Source: Bacillus zhangzhouensis
GTDB lineage: Bacteria > Bacillota > Bacilli > Bacillales > Bacillaceae
Direction: 5' to 3'
Assembly: GCF_000715205.1 (NCBI RefSeq)
Contig: NZ_JOTP01000010.1
Span: 62,001-126,000 of the forward strand
DNA length: 64,000 bases
This document shows, one piece after another, positions 8,934 to 19,183 of the stretch; within the stretch, counting starts at the first letter, position 1; every line of letters starts with the position of its first letter. The notes below the pieces were generated by a model. The model worked only from the letters and a program-made list of their open reading frames with translations. It was not told the DNA's origin and did no database searches. The position numbers were made by a program, and so were the translations under genes.

Positions 8934-9818
8934 TTAGCAGTGTGCTGTGATTGGAAACATAAAGTGGCCATTTAACCAAGCGTCTTTATTTAAAATAAAC
9001 AGTGCATCCTCGTCATTTGGGGTCGTGACCGCATGTACGCCTTCAATTGAAGCATCAGGCGTGAAATAAAAGATCACTTTTTCCGTCGTCTCCTTTACAA
9101 TGCTTGCTACAACTTCCTCAATATTTGGCGTTATAAGCGAGATGATATCGTACACATGCATGGTTTCATTTTCTTCATTCATAAGCACAATTGTATCTAA
9201 TGCTTCAATATAAAAGATGGCATCCGGCCATACTAATGTAAAATAAAACATCAACAAGCTGCCATGATCCTGGGCATCCATCTTCATTGAGTAAGATTGA
9301 CGTTTTTCTGCGAACTGTTCAAGTAATGGCAGATCGTGTTCAAGTGTCAGCTGCTTGATGCGCTCATCCTTTTTCATTTGAATGGTGCTTTTGCTGATAT
9401 CCAGGCTAAACTCACTTTCGTAATAACGGGTAAAGCCAAACTTCGGGTAAAAATTCAGCACGGTTTCATTGCCAAAAAGAAACATCACATCACAGTGATT
9501 TTCATACGTGTCCATAATATGCTGCATTAACTTTGTCGCCAATCCTTTGTGGCGGTAGGCTTGATCTGTCATGACGGTACCAATTTGAACAGCTCGATAC
9601 GTTTGACCATCAATGATCACTGACATGAGATATACAGAGGCGTTTGAGACCACTTTCCCGTTATGTACAAAGGAATAAGGAATATATTTTTCATCCCAGT
9701 ACCCTCTCTCGTACCAGTCTCTAAAATCCAAATCAAATGTGTTGATCGCTAACGCATTAAAACTCTCTTTCAATTTGTCATCATCGCGATAATCGCTCAC
9801 TAATTCATATGTCTCCAC
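8934..9818 (-). CDS. GNAT-family N-acetyltransferase
   Basis: A predicted acetyl-CoA-dependent acyltransferase of 294 residues; its substrate is not evident. The N-terminal GNAT fold is marked by the acetyl-CoA loop AYRHKGLATKLM near residue 90 and by FLFGNETVLNFYPKFGF, typical of beta5-alpha4. The C-terminal half (about 150-294) is a second domain, as in longer Eis-like or two-domain GNATs. The start is GTG at 9818, eight bases after GGGAGGAA. It is not part of the B. subtilis gene order here and appears to be an accessory insertion between yhdB and yhcZ. Confidence 0.8.
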   Translation of the reverse strand: METYELVSDYRDDDKLKESFNALAINTFDLDFRDWYERGYWDEKYIPYSFVHNGKVVSNASVYLMSVIIDGQTYRAVQIGTVMTDQAYRHKGLATKLMQHIMDTYENHCDVMFLFGNETVLNFYPKFGFTRYYESEFSLDISKSTIQMKKDERIKQLTLEHDLPLLEQFAEKRQSYSMKMDAQDHGSLLMFYFTLVWPDAIFYIEALDTIVLMNEENETMHVYDIISLITPNIEEVVASIVKETTEKVIFYFTPDASIEGVHAVTTPNDEDALFILNKDAWLNGHFMFPITAHC

Positions 9819-9883
9819 TTTTGTTTCCTCCCATTTTAGATTTTCCTGTAATCGATCGACTCATCACCTCCTACAAAATAAAA

Positions 9884-9921
9884 AAAGACTCAATGAGAAT
9901 ACACTCATCAAGTCTTTTTTG
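9884..9921. terminator. bidirectional hairpin upstream of the GNAT gene
   Basis: AAAAAAGACTCAATGAG..CTCATCAAGTCTTTTTT forms a long stem with A and T tracts. It lies between the yhcZ end and the GNAT start, and probably ends the yhcYZ transcript. A second weaker hairpin (GGGCACT..AGTGCTC) follows at 9970-10003. Confidence 0.65.
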
Positions 9922-10069
9922 TTTTGCTCCTATCAATTAGACTGTACATGCTTCTCTTTTCACGCAAAAGGGCACTCCAAATAAACCAATATTAGTGCTC
10001 TTTTTTATTCAATTCATTGAACTGAATGTGCGCTTAAAAGTTTTAGCATAACGACTAAATTCCCTTCGA

Positions 10070-10720
10070 TCATAGCAGCTCTTTTGGCTGATTTTTTTGA
10101 TAATCCACTGCATAAAGAGCCGCTTGGGTTCTATCTGCCAGCTCTAGCTTTGATAATACATGAGATACGTGCGTTTTGACAGTCTTTTCAGAAATAAACA
10201 GCGCTGAGGCGATTTCTTTGTTGCTTTTACCCTTTGCAATTTCAAATAGGACATCTCGTTCTCTATTGGTCAGCTCGTTCATCAGTGCCCATTTTTGCTC
10301 TTTTGGTTCTGTCAGATGCTGCACAAGAAAGGTTGTGATATGACCATCTAATTGATAGGTGCCATTTTGCACTTCGATCATTGTCGTGAGCAGTTTTTCT
10401 GGCGCTACATCCTTGAGCTGATAGGCTTTCGCCCCTGCTTGAATGGCTGGTATGACATAATCTTTATCCGCATAGCTTGTCAGGATCACAATGCGTGTAT
10501 CCGGCATTTCTAGCATCATTTGTTTCGTTGCCTCAATGCCATTCATCACAGGCATTGAGAGGTCCATTAAGACAATGTCAGGCTGCGTCTGTTTGACAAC
10601 TTTAAGCGCCTCTTCTCCATTGGATGCCTCACCAACGATGTTCACATCAGGCTGTGTTTGCAAGAAAAACACCAGCCCTTTTCTCACAATATGATGATCA
10701 TCTGCAATAACTACTCTCAT
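10070..10720 (-). CDS. yhcZ: NarL/LuxR-type response regulator YhcZ
   Basis: A transcription regulator phosphorylated by the adjacent kinase; its target genes are unknown. It has 216 residues: a receiver domain (about 1-120) with acid pocket DDHH near 8-9, the phospho-acceptor Asp in IVLMDLSMP near 54 and the Lys in AYQLKDVAP near 104. A LuxR-type helix-turn-helix follows (NREREVL-like TNRERDVLFEIAKGKSNKEI, about 150-210, with SEKTVKTHVSHVLSKL). Its ATG overlaps the yhcY stop by four bases, so translation is coupled. Confidence 0.88.
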   Translation of the reverse strand: MRVVIADDHHIVRKGLVFFLQTQPDVNIVGEASNGEEALKVVKQTQPDIVLMDLSMPVMNGIEATKQMMLEMPDTRIVILTSYADKDYVIPAIQAGAKAYQLKDVAPEKLLTTMIEVQNGTYQLDGHITTFLVQHLTEPKEQKWALMNELTNRERDVLFEIAKGKSNKEIASALFISEKTVKTHVSHVLSKLELADRTQAALYAVDYQKNQPKELL

Positions 10721-11862
10721 GACGACCCCTTCCTTTCTTGAGAAAATGGCACTTTCACATGAATCTTGGTTCCTTGACCTAGCTCAGAATCAATACAAAA
10801 TGTACCACCTATTCTTCGGATGCGGTCAGCCATCCCTTTCAGCCCAAGTGAAGGAAGGCTCATTTGCTCGTCATACTGAAATCCTTTTCCACGGTCGATG
10901 ATTTCCATCTCAAACGTGTCTGCCGATTGCTCGAGTTTGACCTCGACTTCCTCTACTTCCGCATGTTTTTGACAATTATTCAGTGCTTCTTGACATACGC
11001 GAAACAAAGCCTCATGCCGCGAATGATCCATCTCCATACAGCCTGATAAAGATAATGTACAGTTTAATCCTAAGAGCTGTGCGTACTCTTCAATCGCTGT
11101 CGTAAATCCTTTTTCAAGTCCTCTTGGTCTTAGCTGCCAAATGAGTGACCGCATTTCAATGAGGGCATCTTGTGATAAATGCTGAATAAAATCAATCATT
11201 TCCCCTAAATTCTGATCGTTTGTCATTTGACGGGCAGCCTTTGCAGTGAGACTCACTGAAAACAGCATTTGGTTGACAGAATCATGTAAATCCTGCGCAA
11301 GCCGGTTTCTTTCTTCTAAGAGTGCATGCTGCTGTTCGTTTTGTACAAGCTTCATCCGCTGAATGGCAGTGCCAATTTGAAGTGCAATGCTTTCAAGCAA
11401 ATTCAGCTCTTCTTGCGCAAATGTGACTTTTCCTTTTGCAGCCACATTTAATAAACCGAACGTGCGCTTACACGCTTTGAGTGGTACTGTCGCATGATGT
11501 GTAATTCCTTCCGTATTCCCAAGATTTTGCTCGATGGCCGTTTCAATCCGTTTACAGTTGATGATATTGGTGGCTGATTGCAGTGACCCTTTTGTGTATC
11601 GGTTGATGCAATAACAGTCGTTTTGACACATCAATTGCTTTTGGTGCTTTGCGAGTGCTTCAGGTAAGGATACCTCTGCCATCAGTTCATACGAGCCGTC
11701 TTCTTCTATAAAATAAATCCATGCTGTCTGAAAGCCTGTGACATCCATAAGCATATGGAGTACTTCATGAAGCGTGTCTTTCATTTCCATGCCTTCATTT
11801 AACTTTTCAGCAATTTCTTTTAACGTTTTTAATGTTTTAACCTTCTCTTTGTATTCTCCCAT
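10717..11862 (-). CDS. yhcY: GAF-domain sensor histidine kinase YhcY
   Basis: This is a soluble sensor kinase paired with YhcZ. From the ATG at 11862, preceded by GGGGGTAAACAGC, it has 381 residues. A GAF domain (about 25-175) is rich in Cys (QNDCYCINRYTKG), which may hint at metal or redox binding. A HisKA_3 dimerisation segment follows with the phospho-accepting His in RLAQDLHDSVNQMLFS near 195. An HATPase_c domain ends the protein (EALNNCQKHAEVEE; GLKGMADRIRRIGG). There is no transmembrane segment, so the signal is cytoplasmic. An upstream in-frame ATG at 11889 has a poorer site. Confidence 0.85.
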   Translation of the reverse strand: MGEYKEKVKTLKTLKEIAEKLNEGMEMKDTLHEVLHMLMDVTGFQTAWIYFIEEDGSYELMAEVSLPEALAKHQKQLMCQNDCYCINRYTKGSLQSATNIINCKRIETAIEQNLGNTEGITHHATVPLKACKRTFGLLNVAAKGKVTFAQEELNLLESIALQIGTAIQRMKLVQNEQQHALLEERNRLAQDLHDSVNQMLFSVSLTAKAARQMTNDQNLGEMIDFIQHLSQDALIEMRSLIWQLRPRGLEKGFTTAIEEYAQLLGLNCTLSLSGCMEMDHSRHEALFRVCQEALNNCQKHAEVEEVEVKLEQSADTFEMEIIDRGKGFQYDEQMSLPSLGLKGMADRIRRIGGTFCIDSELGQGTKIHVKVPFSQERKGSS

Positions 11863-11977
11863 GCTGTTTACCCCCGGCATTAGCTGCATCCTCTTATCAT
11901 TATGTTGATTATACCATGCGCACCCTTTTGGCTCTTTCTCAAAAAGGATGATTTCTTCTCATCCTTTTGGCTGAGAA

Positions 11978-12014
11978 AAAAGCCATCATGCATTTACACG
12001 ATGGCTTTTTTAGT
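11978..12014. terminator. terminator between pgcA and yhcY
   Basis: AAAAAAGCCATC..GATGGCTTTTTT is a strong symmetric hairpin directly after the pgcA stop on the minus strand. Confidence 0.85.
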
Positions 12015-12018
12015 TGCT

Positions 12019-13764
12019 TTATTTAGCTGTTTCTTCAACAATATCATAAACGACTTTCATTACTTCTTCTGATAAATGCTTCAGCTTTTCTTCGCTATCT
12101 GTTAAAGATGAGCCTTTAACTGCAATATAAAATTTCACTTTAGGTTCGGTACCAGAAGGTCTTAAGCAGAACCATGAGCCATCCTCAAGGAAATATTTCA
12201 GCACGTTTGATGCCGGCAGGTGAATTGTTTCTTCTTTCTTTTCTGTCACGAGATGTCTTTGACTTGATTGGTAGTCCTCAATGACCGTAATGCGCTGACC
12301 TGCGATGGCAGCTGGCGGATTTGTTCTAAAGGTATGGAGGATTGCTGAAATCTGCTCAGCTCCTTCTTTACCTTTCAAGGTTAATGACTTCAACCCTTCG
12401 CGGTAAAATCCAAACTCCTTGAAAATATCGACAAGGGCATCGTACAATGACTTGCCTTGTTTTTTATAGAAGGCAGCGACTTCAACGGCTAACAGCGCCG
12501 CTTGCACCGCATCTTTATCTCGGGCAAAGTCACCGATCAAATAGCCATAGCTCTCTTCATAGCCAAATTGAAACGTGTATTCTCCGCTCTCTTCAAATTG
12601 CTTAATCTTTTCTCCAATAAATTTAAAACCAGTGAGAGTGTCAATGGTGTCAGCACCAAATGCTGATGCGACAGCACGCCCAAGTTCACTTGTGACAATG
12701 GTTTTCATCACAACTGGACGAGGCGGCAGCAGACCCAGCTTTTGTTTTTCAGACAATAAATAATGAAGCAACAGCGCTCCTGTTTGATTGCCTGTTAAGA
12801 CTGTAAATTCTCCCTCGTGATCTCTCACCGCAATGCCTAACCTATCTGCATCTGGATCAGTTGCAATGAGGATATCGGCATTCTGCTGTTCACCAAGCTT
12901 GATCGCATACTCAAACGCTGCATGCTCCTCTGGATTTGGCGATGTCACCGTCGAGAATTGTGGATCTGGCTTTTCTTGTTCAGGAACAACGGTCACATGC
13001 TGATAGCCAAGAGCCTTTAGCCCATTTCGGACAGGGTGATTGGCTGTTCCATGAAGCGGAGTAAACACCACTTTGACATCGACTTCATCTGCAAGCTCAG
13101 GGTGCACACTGATGGTTTTTAATTTTTCAATATAAGCATGATCAATTTCTTCTCCGATCATGTTAATGAGCCCATTTTGTTTTAATATTTCTTCTGATTT
13201 TACTGGAATCGCCAGTTCATTTTCAATGGCATCTACTTCTTTAATAACCTGATCTGCTTCAAATGGAGGCAGCTGGCCGCCATCTTCTCCATATACTTTA
13301 TAGCCATTATATTCTGGTGGATTATGACTTGCTGTCACGACGATACCAGCAAATGCATTTAGCTCCCGAACAGCAAAGGAGAGTTCTGGTGTCGGACGCA
13401 GTTCGTCAAATACATACGTTTGAATGCCATGTGAAGCAAGCGCTTTCGCTGCTTCCATCGCGAATTCAGGCGATTTATGGCGTGAATCATATGCAATGGC
13501 GACGCCTCTTCTTTTTGCATCTTCTCCATGTTTCGCAATATACGCAGCAAGACCTGCTGATGCTTTACGAACAGTGTAGACGTTCATTCGGTTCGTGCCT
13601 GCACCAATCTCCCCGCGCATGCCTCCAGTGCCGAACTCAAGGTTTTTGTAGAAGCAGTCTTCAAGAGCTTGATGATCATCTCGATGCGCCTCTAGCCATT
13701 CCCTTAGTTCAGTATCCAGGTGCTTCTCATTGATCCATCGCTCATAATTCGTATTCCAACTCAT
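12019..13764 (-). CDS. pgcA: alpha-phosphoglucomutase PgcA
   Basis: PgcA interconverts glucose-6-phosphate and glucose-1-phosphate, feeding UDP-glucose for teichoic-acid glucosylation and glycolipid anchors. It has 581 residues, matching B. subtilis PgcA (YhxB). The phosphoserine loop is [13 protein letters not shown] near 145, the metal-binding loop is [12 protein letters not shown] near 305, the sugar-binding region is [12 protein letters not shown] near 405, and the phosphate-binding loop is [12 protein letters not shown] near 530. The ATG at 13764 lies seven bases after GGGAGG; earlier in-frame starts lack spacing. Position next to glpD is conserved in B. subtilis. Confidence 0.93.
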   Translation of the reverse strand: MSWNTNYERWINEKHLDTELREWLEAHRDDHQALEDCFYKNLEFGTGGMRGEIGAGTNRMNVYTVRKASAGLAAYIAKHGEDAKRRGVAIAYDSRHKSPEFAMEAAKALASHGIQTYVFDELRPTPELSFAVRELNAFAGIVVTASHNPPEYNGYKVYGEDGGQLPPFEADQVIKEVDAIENELAIPVKSEEILKQNGLINMIGEEIDHAYIEKLKTISVHPELADEVDVKVVFTPLHGTANHPVRNGLKALGYQHVTVVPEQEKPDPQFSTVTSPNPEEHAAFEYAIKLGEQQNADILIATDPDADRLGIAVRDHEGEFTVLTGNQTGALLLHYLLSEKQKLGLLPPRPVVMKTIVTSELGRAVASAFGADTIDTLTGFKFIGEKIKQFEESGEYTFQFGYEESYGYLIGDFARDKDAVQAALLAVEVAAFYKKQGKSLYDALVDIFKEFGFYREGLKSLTLKGKEGAEQISAILHTFRTNPPAAIAGQRITVIEDYQSSQRHLVTEKKEETIHLPASNVLKYFLEDGSWFCLRPSGTEPKVKFYIAVKGSSLTDSEEKLKHLSEEVMKVVYDIVEETAK

Positions 13765-13890
13765 GGTCATCCTCCCAGTTCTTATCATCAATTTCATAAC
13801 ATCTACTGTTATTTTATATGGAATTACCCTTCATGTCATGTTATATCATTAACATATGAAAAAACGATGAACAAATAGAAAAAAAACAAT

Positions 13891-13922
13891 AAAAAAAGCC
13901 GATGCACGATCGGCTTTTTCTC
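13891..13922 (-). terminator. glpD terminator
   Basis: AAAAAAAGCCGAT..ATCGGCTTTTTC lies right after the glpD stop codon and would end the glpD transcript. Confidence 0.8.
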
Positions 13923-15584
13923 TTATTCGGCATCAAGCGGTACGACTGCTTCATGGAATAGTTGATCTAATTCAGTTTGATGTTTTTGTTTTGTCGCTTC
14001 ATCCCAGCCAAAGCGATCTGCCATATAGTCAACGACAGGCTGTGCATATTTTTTTGCCCAGTTGATATTAAATAATAGGCTTCCTGTTCTTCTTAAGAAG
14101 AAATCGACAGGTGTAGCGGCTAGTTCTTCTTCGATCGCATAGACAAGCTCTGCCAGTACATACGCTGGAATATTTCGTTTGTCCGCTTCACCTTGAAGCT
14201 GCTCTACACGCTTGAAGACACTGCTGACGTTTGAGCCGTATTTTTCAGCTAGTTTTTGAGCAATCGGTTCTGTTAAACCAACGGATGCTCCTTCTGCCGT
14301 TTTCGCTTGAACAAAGGACGCCATATTTTTAGATCCGCCTACATGCCCACCTGAAATTGGCATATGTTTGGTTTTACATGGTCCGTAATCTTTGCCAGTC
14401 TCTTCTTTGAGTCCATCACGTACAAGGTTCACAATGTGCTCAGCCATTTTGCGGTAGCCTGTTAATTTACCACCAGCAATTGTGATCAAACCTGAAGATG
14501 ATGTCCATACCTCATCCTTACGAGAAATTTCTGAAGGATCTTTTCCTTCTTCATGAATGAGCGGACGAAGACCGGCCCAGTTGGATTCAACATCTTTTTC
14601 CGTAATGTTGAGGTCTGGGAACATGTACTGGATCGCTTGAATGACATAATCACGATCTGCTTTGGTCATACGTGGATGTTCAAGCTGTTTTTTATACACT
14701 GTGTCTGTTGTTCCAACGTACGTTTTGCCTTCTCTTGGAATCGCAAAGACCATGCGTTTGTCAGGCGTGTCGAAATAGATCGCTTGTTTTAATGGGAAAA
14801 CCGATTGGTCGAATACTAAGTGAATTCCTTTTGTATGCTGTAAGTGTTTCCCTTCTTTTGAATGATCCTTGTCTCTTAGCTGATCTACCCACGGACCTGT
14901 CGCATTGACAATCTTCTTCGCATACACATCATATGTTTTATGCGTCATGACATCTTCAATGACAACGCCGACAACTTTACCTTTATCATAGATAAATTCT
15001 TTTACTTTCGCATAGTTGACAGCTTCTGCACCGAATTTCACTGCCTCTTTCATCACTTCAATTGTGAGGCGTGCATCATCTGTACGGTATTCAACATAGT
15101 AGCCGCCGCCTTTTAAGCCGTCCTTTTTCACAAGCGGTTCTTTTGCAAGTGTTTCTTTCGCACTTAGCATGCTTCTGCGTTCGCCATGCTTGACTCCAGC
15201 TAAAAAGTCATACACTCTTAGACCAATTGATGTTGAAAACTTACCAAATGTACCACCTTTATGCATCGGAAGAAGCATCCATTCTGGCGTTGTCACATGC
15301 GGACCATTTTCATATACAATGGCACGTTCTTTACCGACCTCTGCCACCATCTTCACTTCAAATTGTTTTAAATAACGAAGTCCGCCGTGCACGAGTTTCG
15401 TTGAGCGGCTAGACGTACCTGCCGCAAAATCCTGCATTTCTGCAAGACCAACACGCATCCCGCGTGAAGCCGCATCAAGTGCTGTACCGGCGCCTGTAAT
15501 ACCCCCACCAATGATAAACACATCATATGGTTTTTTTGTCATTTCGTGCAGTATTTGTTCTCTTTCTAAGCTAGAAAAAGTCAT
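13923..15584 (-). CDS. glpD: aerobic glycerol-3-phosphate dehydrogenase GlpD
   Basis: GlpD is a membrane-associated flavoenzyme that oxidises glycerol-3-phosphate to dihydroxyacetone phosphate and passes electrons to menaquinone. The 553 residues equal the family's usual length. The FAD dinucleotide-binding motif [19 protein letters not shown] sits near residue 23, with [15 protein letters not shown] near 60 and [13 protein letters not shown] near 370. The start at 15584 is set by TGGGAGGAACA; the longer frame runs into the leader. A GlpP-type terminator lies in the leader, so expression probably requires GlpP antitermination with glycerol-3-phosphate. Confidence 0.95.
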   Translation of the reverse strand: MTFSSLEREQILHEMTKKPYDVFIIGGGITGAGTALDAASRGMRVGLAEMQDFAAGTSSRSTKLVHGGLRYLKQFEVKMVAEVGKERAIVYENGPHVTTPEWMLLPMHKGGTFGKFSTSIGLRVYDFLAGVKHGERRSMLSAKETLAKEPLVKKDGLKGGGYYVEYRTDDARLTIEVMKEAVKFGAEAVNYAKVKEFIYDKGKVVGVVIEDVMTHKTYDVYAKKIVNATGPWVDQLRDKDHSKEGKHLQHTKGIHLVFDQSVFPLKQAIYFDTPDKRMVFAIPREGKTYVGTTDTVYKKQLEHPRMTKADRDYVIQAIQYMFPDLNITEKDVESNWAGLRPLIHEEGKDPSEISRKDEVWTSSSGLITIAGGKLTGYRKMAEHIVNLVRDGLKEETGKDYGPCKTKHMPISGGHVGGSKNMASFVQAKTAEGASVGLTEPIAQKLAEKYGSNVSSVFKRVEQLQGEADKRNIPAYVLAELVYAIEEELAATPVDFFLRRTGSLLFNINWAKKYAQPVVDYMADRFGWDEATKQKHQTELDQLFHEAVVPLDAE

Positions 15585-15619
15585 CTCTTGTTCCTCCCAT
15601 GTTGTACGGTAAAGAAAAA

Positions 15620-15670
15620 GAGACCGCAAACACCCAAAGCGTATTTCTACACTTCGGTGCCTGCGGTCTC
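15620..15670 (-). promoter_or_regulatory. glpD leader terminator (GlpP antitermination target)
   Basis: On the minus strand GAGACCGCA..TGCGGTCTC flanks a long loop and is followed by TTTTTC, 36 bases before the glpD start. In B. subtilis GlpP with glycerol-3-phosphate prevents termination at the equivalent hairpin. A similarly placed hairpin precedes glpF. Confidence 0.8.
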
Positions 15671-15723
15671 TCCAGTTCTCCAACCGTTCTATTAACTTAC
15701 TTGAAGTATACCATACTTTTTGT

Positions 15724-17235
<1,512 letters not shown>

Positions 17236-18051
17236 TTACATACTTTCATTTACAGCATTTGTTTGGTTTTTCGTAGAGAAATAGAGTCCTAACAATACCA
17301 CAACTAAAATAACGCTTACAATCCAAAAGGCTGGAGTGACATTCGCTTTAAAGGCTGCATTGTAGAAAACACCGCCAAATGCACCGCCTAAAATTGGACC
17401 AACAACAGGAACCCATGCATATTTCCAATTCGATGGACCTTTGCCTGGAATCGGCAGAATTGCATGTGCAATTCTCGGACCTAAATCACGTGCAGGGTTG
17501 ATTGCATAACCAGTTGTTCCACCTAAAGAAAGACCAATCGCTACAATTAAGAAACCAACAATCAGCGGATTTACTCCGTCTGCAAATTTATTTGCACCAA
17601 TCGCTAAGATTCCTAGAACCAATACAAATGTACCGATGACTTCACTGAGTACGTTTGCAAAGGTATGCGGAATCGCAGGACCAGTTGAGAATACACCTAG
17701 TTTTGCACCTGGATCGTCTGTTGCTTTCCAGTGCGGTAAGTAATGTAAAAAGACAATAATAGCTCCGAGTAATGCGCCAAGCATTTGGCCGACAATATAC
17801 ATTGGAACATCCGCCCACGGAAAACTTCCTTCTAGAGCAAGACCAATTGTCAGCGCCGGGTTTAAATGAGCCCCGCTAATTCCACCAGTTGCATAAGCTG
17901 CAATGGCTACTGCAAATCCCCACCCGAAAGCGATTACAATCCAGCCGGACTGATAGGCGAGCGATTTCTTTAAATTTACAGCCGCACACACACCGCCTCC
18001 AAAAATAATGAGCAGCATTGTACCTACGACTTCACCCCAAAATGGTGTCAT
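17236..18051 (-). CDS. glpF: glycerol uptake facilitator GlpF
   Basis: This aquaglyceroporin lets glycerol diffuse across the membrane. The 271-residue protein has six predicted transmembrane helices and the two half-helix NPA motifs, [11 protein letters not shown] near residue 65 and [12 protein letters not shown] near 200. The Asp after the second NPAR is the marker of glycerol rather than water channels. The start at 18051 follows AGAGGAGGAA; the longer frame to 18081 adds an acidic stretch without a site. It heads the glpFK operon, with a GlpP-type leader, a sigma-A promoter and a cre site upstream. Confidence 0.93.
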   Translation of the reverse strand: MTPFWGEVVGTMLLIIFGGGVCAAVNLKKSLAYQSGWIVIAFGWGFAVAIAAYATGGISGAHLNPALTIGLALEGSFPWADVPMYIVGQMLGALLGAIIVFLHYLPHWKATDDPGAKLGVFSTGPAIPHTFANVLSEVIGTFVLVLGILAIGANKFADGVNPLIVGFLIVAIGLSLGGTTGYAINPARDLGPRIAHAILPIPGKGPSNWKYAWVPVVGPILGGAFGGVFYNAAFKANVTPAFWIVSVILVVVLLGLYFSTKNQTNAVNESM

Positions 18052-18114
18052 GAAAAATTCCTCCTCTGGTTCAGTTGCCATCCCCTATGAATGTGTAGAA
18101 AAGATAAAGAAAAA

Positions 18115-18180
18115 AGATCCACAACAAACATACTTTACATCAGGGTCATTTGTCACCTAGTAAAGCGCTGTTGTGGATCT
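18115..18180 (-). promoter_or_regulatory. glpFK leader terminator (GlpP target)
   Basis: AGATCCACAACA..TGTTGTGGATCT is a 12-bp perfect stem. On the minus strand it is followed by a T run, between the glpFK promoter and glpF. It matches the known B. subtilis arrangement in which GlpP binds the leader RNA. Confidence 0.8.
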
Positions 18181-18214
18181 CCGTTTCTCCATCACATGAT
18201 ATTAACTTAGTGCT

Positions 18215-18243
18215 ATAGTATCAGAGGATGAAAACGTTGTCAA
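18215..18243 (-). promoter_or_regulatory. glpFK promoter with overlapping cre site
   Basis: The minus strand has TTGACA (18238-18243), 17 bases, then TACTAT (18215-18220). The plus-strand word ATGAAAACGTTGTCA at 18228-18242 fits the cre consensus WTGNAANCGNWNNCW at every position and overlaps the -35 box. CcpA binding there would block the promoter when preferred sugars are present. Confidence 0.8.
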
Positions 18244-18266
18244 TCAATTTTCACATTTTATCTTTT

Positions 18267-18824
18267 TCACTTTTGGAATGCTTTCCAAAGGTTTGTATTC
18301 GATGTCGTCACAGCTGTTGCTCCGGCCTCAAGTGCTCTTTCCACGTCTTCTTTTGTTCGGATAAATCCCCCTGCAAATATTGGTATTCCCGTTCTTTCGC
18401 GCACTTCTGTAATTAAATCTGGCACGACACCCGGCAATACTTCAATAAAATCCGGTCGATGTTTCCCTACAAACTCCATGCTTTTTTCCATCGCACTTGT
18501 ATCAAGTAAAAACATTCGCTGAATCGCATATACTTTTTTCTGCTTGGCTTTTACTATGACAGAAGACCTAGTAGAAATAATACCTGCTGGCTTCATTTCC
18601 TGACAAATAAATTCCGTTCCATACTCATCATGCTTGATTCCGTGAATAAGATCAACATGGACAAACATTTTTTTGTGATGGGCATTCGCCTCATTCATGA
18701 TGCCCTTAAGCCGGCCTAAGTGAACATCAAGTAAGACTCCATATGTAAATGGACTTTTTAAAAATTCCTCAAATTGCTTCATATTGCGAACAGCAGGTAG
18801 AATGGGTTGATCATGAAAACTCAT
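18267..18824 (-). CDS. glpP: glycerol-3-phosphate-responsive antiterminator GlpP
   Basis: GlpP binds the leader RNAs of glpFK and glpD and, with glycerol-3-phosphate, prevents early termination. It has 185 residues, slightly shorter than the roughly 192 of B. subtilis. It has a TIM-barrel-like ligand fold with [17 protein letters not shown] near 60-76, and [12 protein letters not shown] and [22 protein letters not shown] near 130-170, which resemble phosphate-binding loops of glycerophosphodiesterase-like barrels. The ATG follows AGAAGGAG. It is immediately upstream of the operon it controls. Confidence 0.93.
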   Translation of the reverse strand: MSFHDQPILPAVRNMKQFEEFLKSPFTYGVLLDVHLGRLKGIMNEANAHHKKMFVHVDLIHGIKHDEYGTEFICQEMKPAGIISTRSSVIVKAKQKKVYAIQRMFLLDTSAMEKSMEFVGKHRPDFIEVLPGVVPDLITEVRERTGIPIFAGGFIRTKEDVERALEAGATAVTTSNTNLWKAFQK

Positions 18825-18967
18825 ATGCCGTCTCCTTCTAATATGTATTGGTTCAGCCTTCCCTTACAGTAATAGAATCTCTTCTTTTTTTCAATACACC
18901 TAGTGTGCCCATTGCCGATTCGACCTAGCAACTTAATAAAGAACTTTTAGCCTTACATAGAAAAAAG

Positions 18968-18987
18968 CAGAGAGAAGTCTCTCTGCT
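18968..18987 (-). terminator. distal half-copy of the yhxA terminator (duplicated)
   Basis: CAGAGAGAAGTCTCTCTGCT is a perfect hairpin; on the minus strand it is followed by six T residues. An identical 20-mer lies at 19166-19185 overlapping the yhxA stop, on the other side of repeat copy 2. Here the hairpin keeps the T-tract that the other copy lacks. Confidence 0.8.
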
Positions 18988-19153
18988 CAGCGTGTAGACA
19001 AACCCTCGCATTCGGTGTCAGTCCTGCGCTCCGGTGCTCACGAATGTCAAATTCGCTCCGCTTCGGTGCTCGTCCTTCCTAGACTTCAAAGGTTTTCAAT
19101 CACGCTGAAAAGAAGACAAAGGGCTAAAATAAAGATCATTTTAGCCCTTTGTC
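18988..19153. repeat. dispersed palindromic repeat, copy 2 (long form)
   Basis: This is the reverse complement of the element at 7982-8110. It starts CAGCGTGTAGACAAACCC and ends with CACGCTG plus the GACAAAGGGCTAAAAT hairpin (19115-19153). Internally it has two imperfect direct units, CGCTCCGGTGCTC and CGCTCCGCTTCGGTGCTC, only one of which survives in degenerate form in copy 1. It contains no ORF and no transposase. It is flanked by exact 20-bp direct repeats. Confidence 0.85.
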
Positions 19154-19183
19154 AACAATCTGAAACAGAGAGAAGTCTCTCTG

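Noticed and set aside
13263-13733. 156-codon plus-strand ORF opposite pgcA
   Set aside because: It lies wholly antisense to a well-defined enzyme gene, lacks a ribosome site and has no recognisable domain.
18988-19153. Insertion sequence
   Set aside because: The element is too short and has no transposase ORF; it fits a non-autonomous repeat instead.
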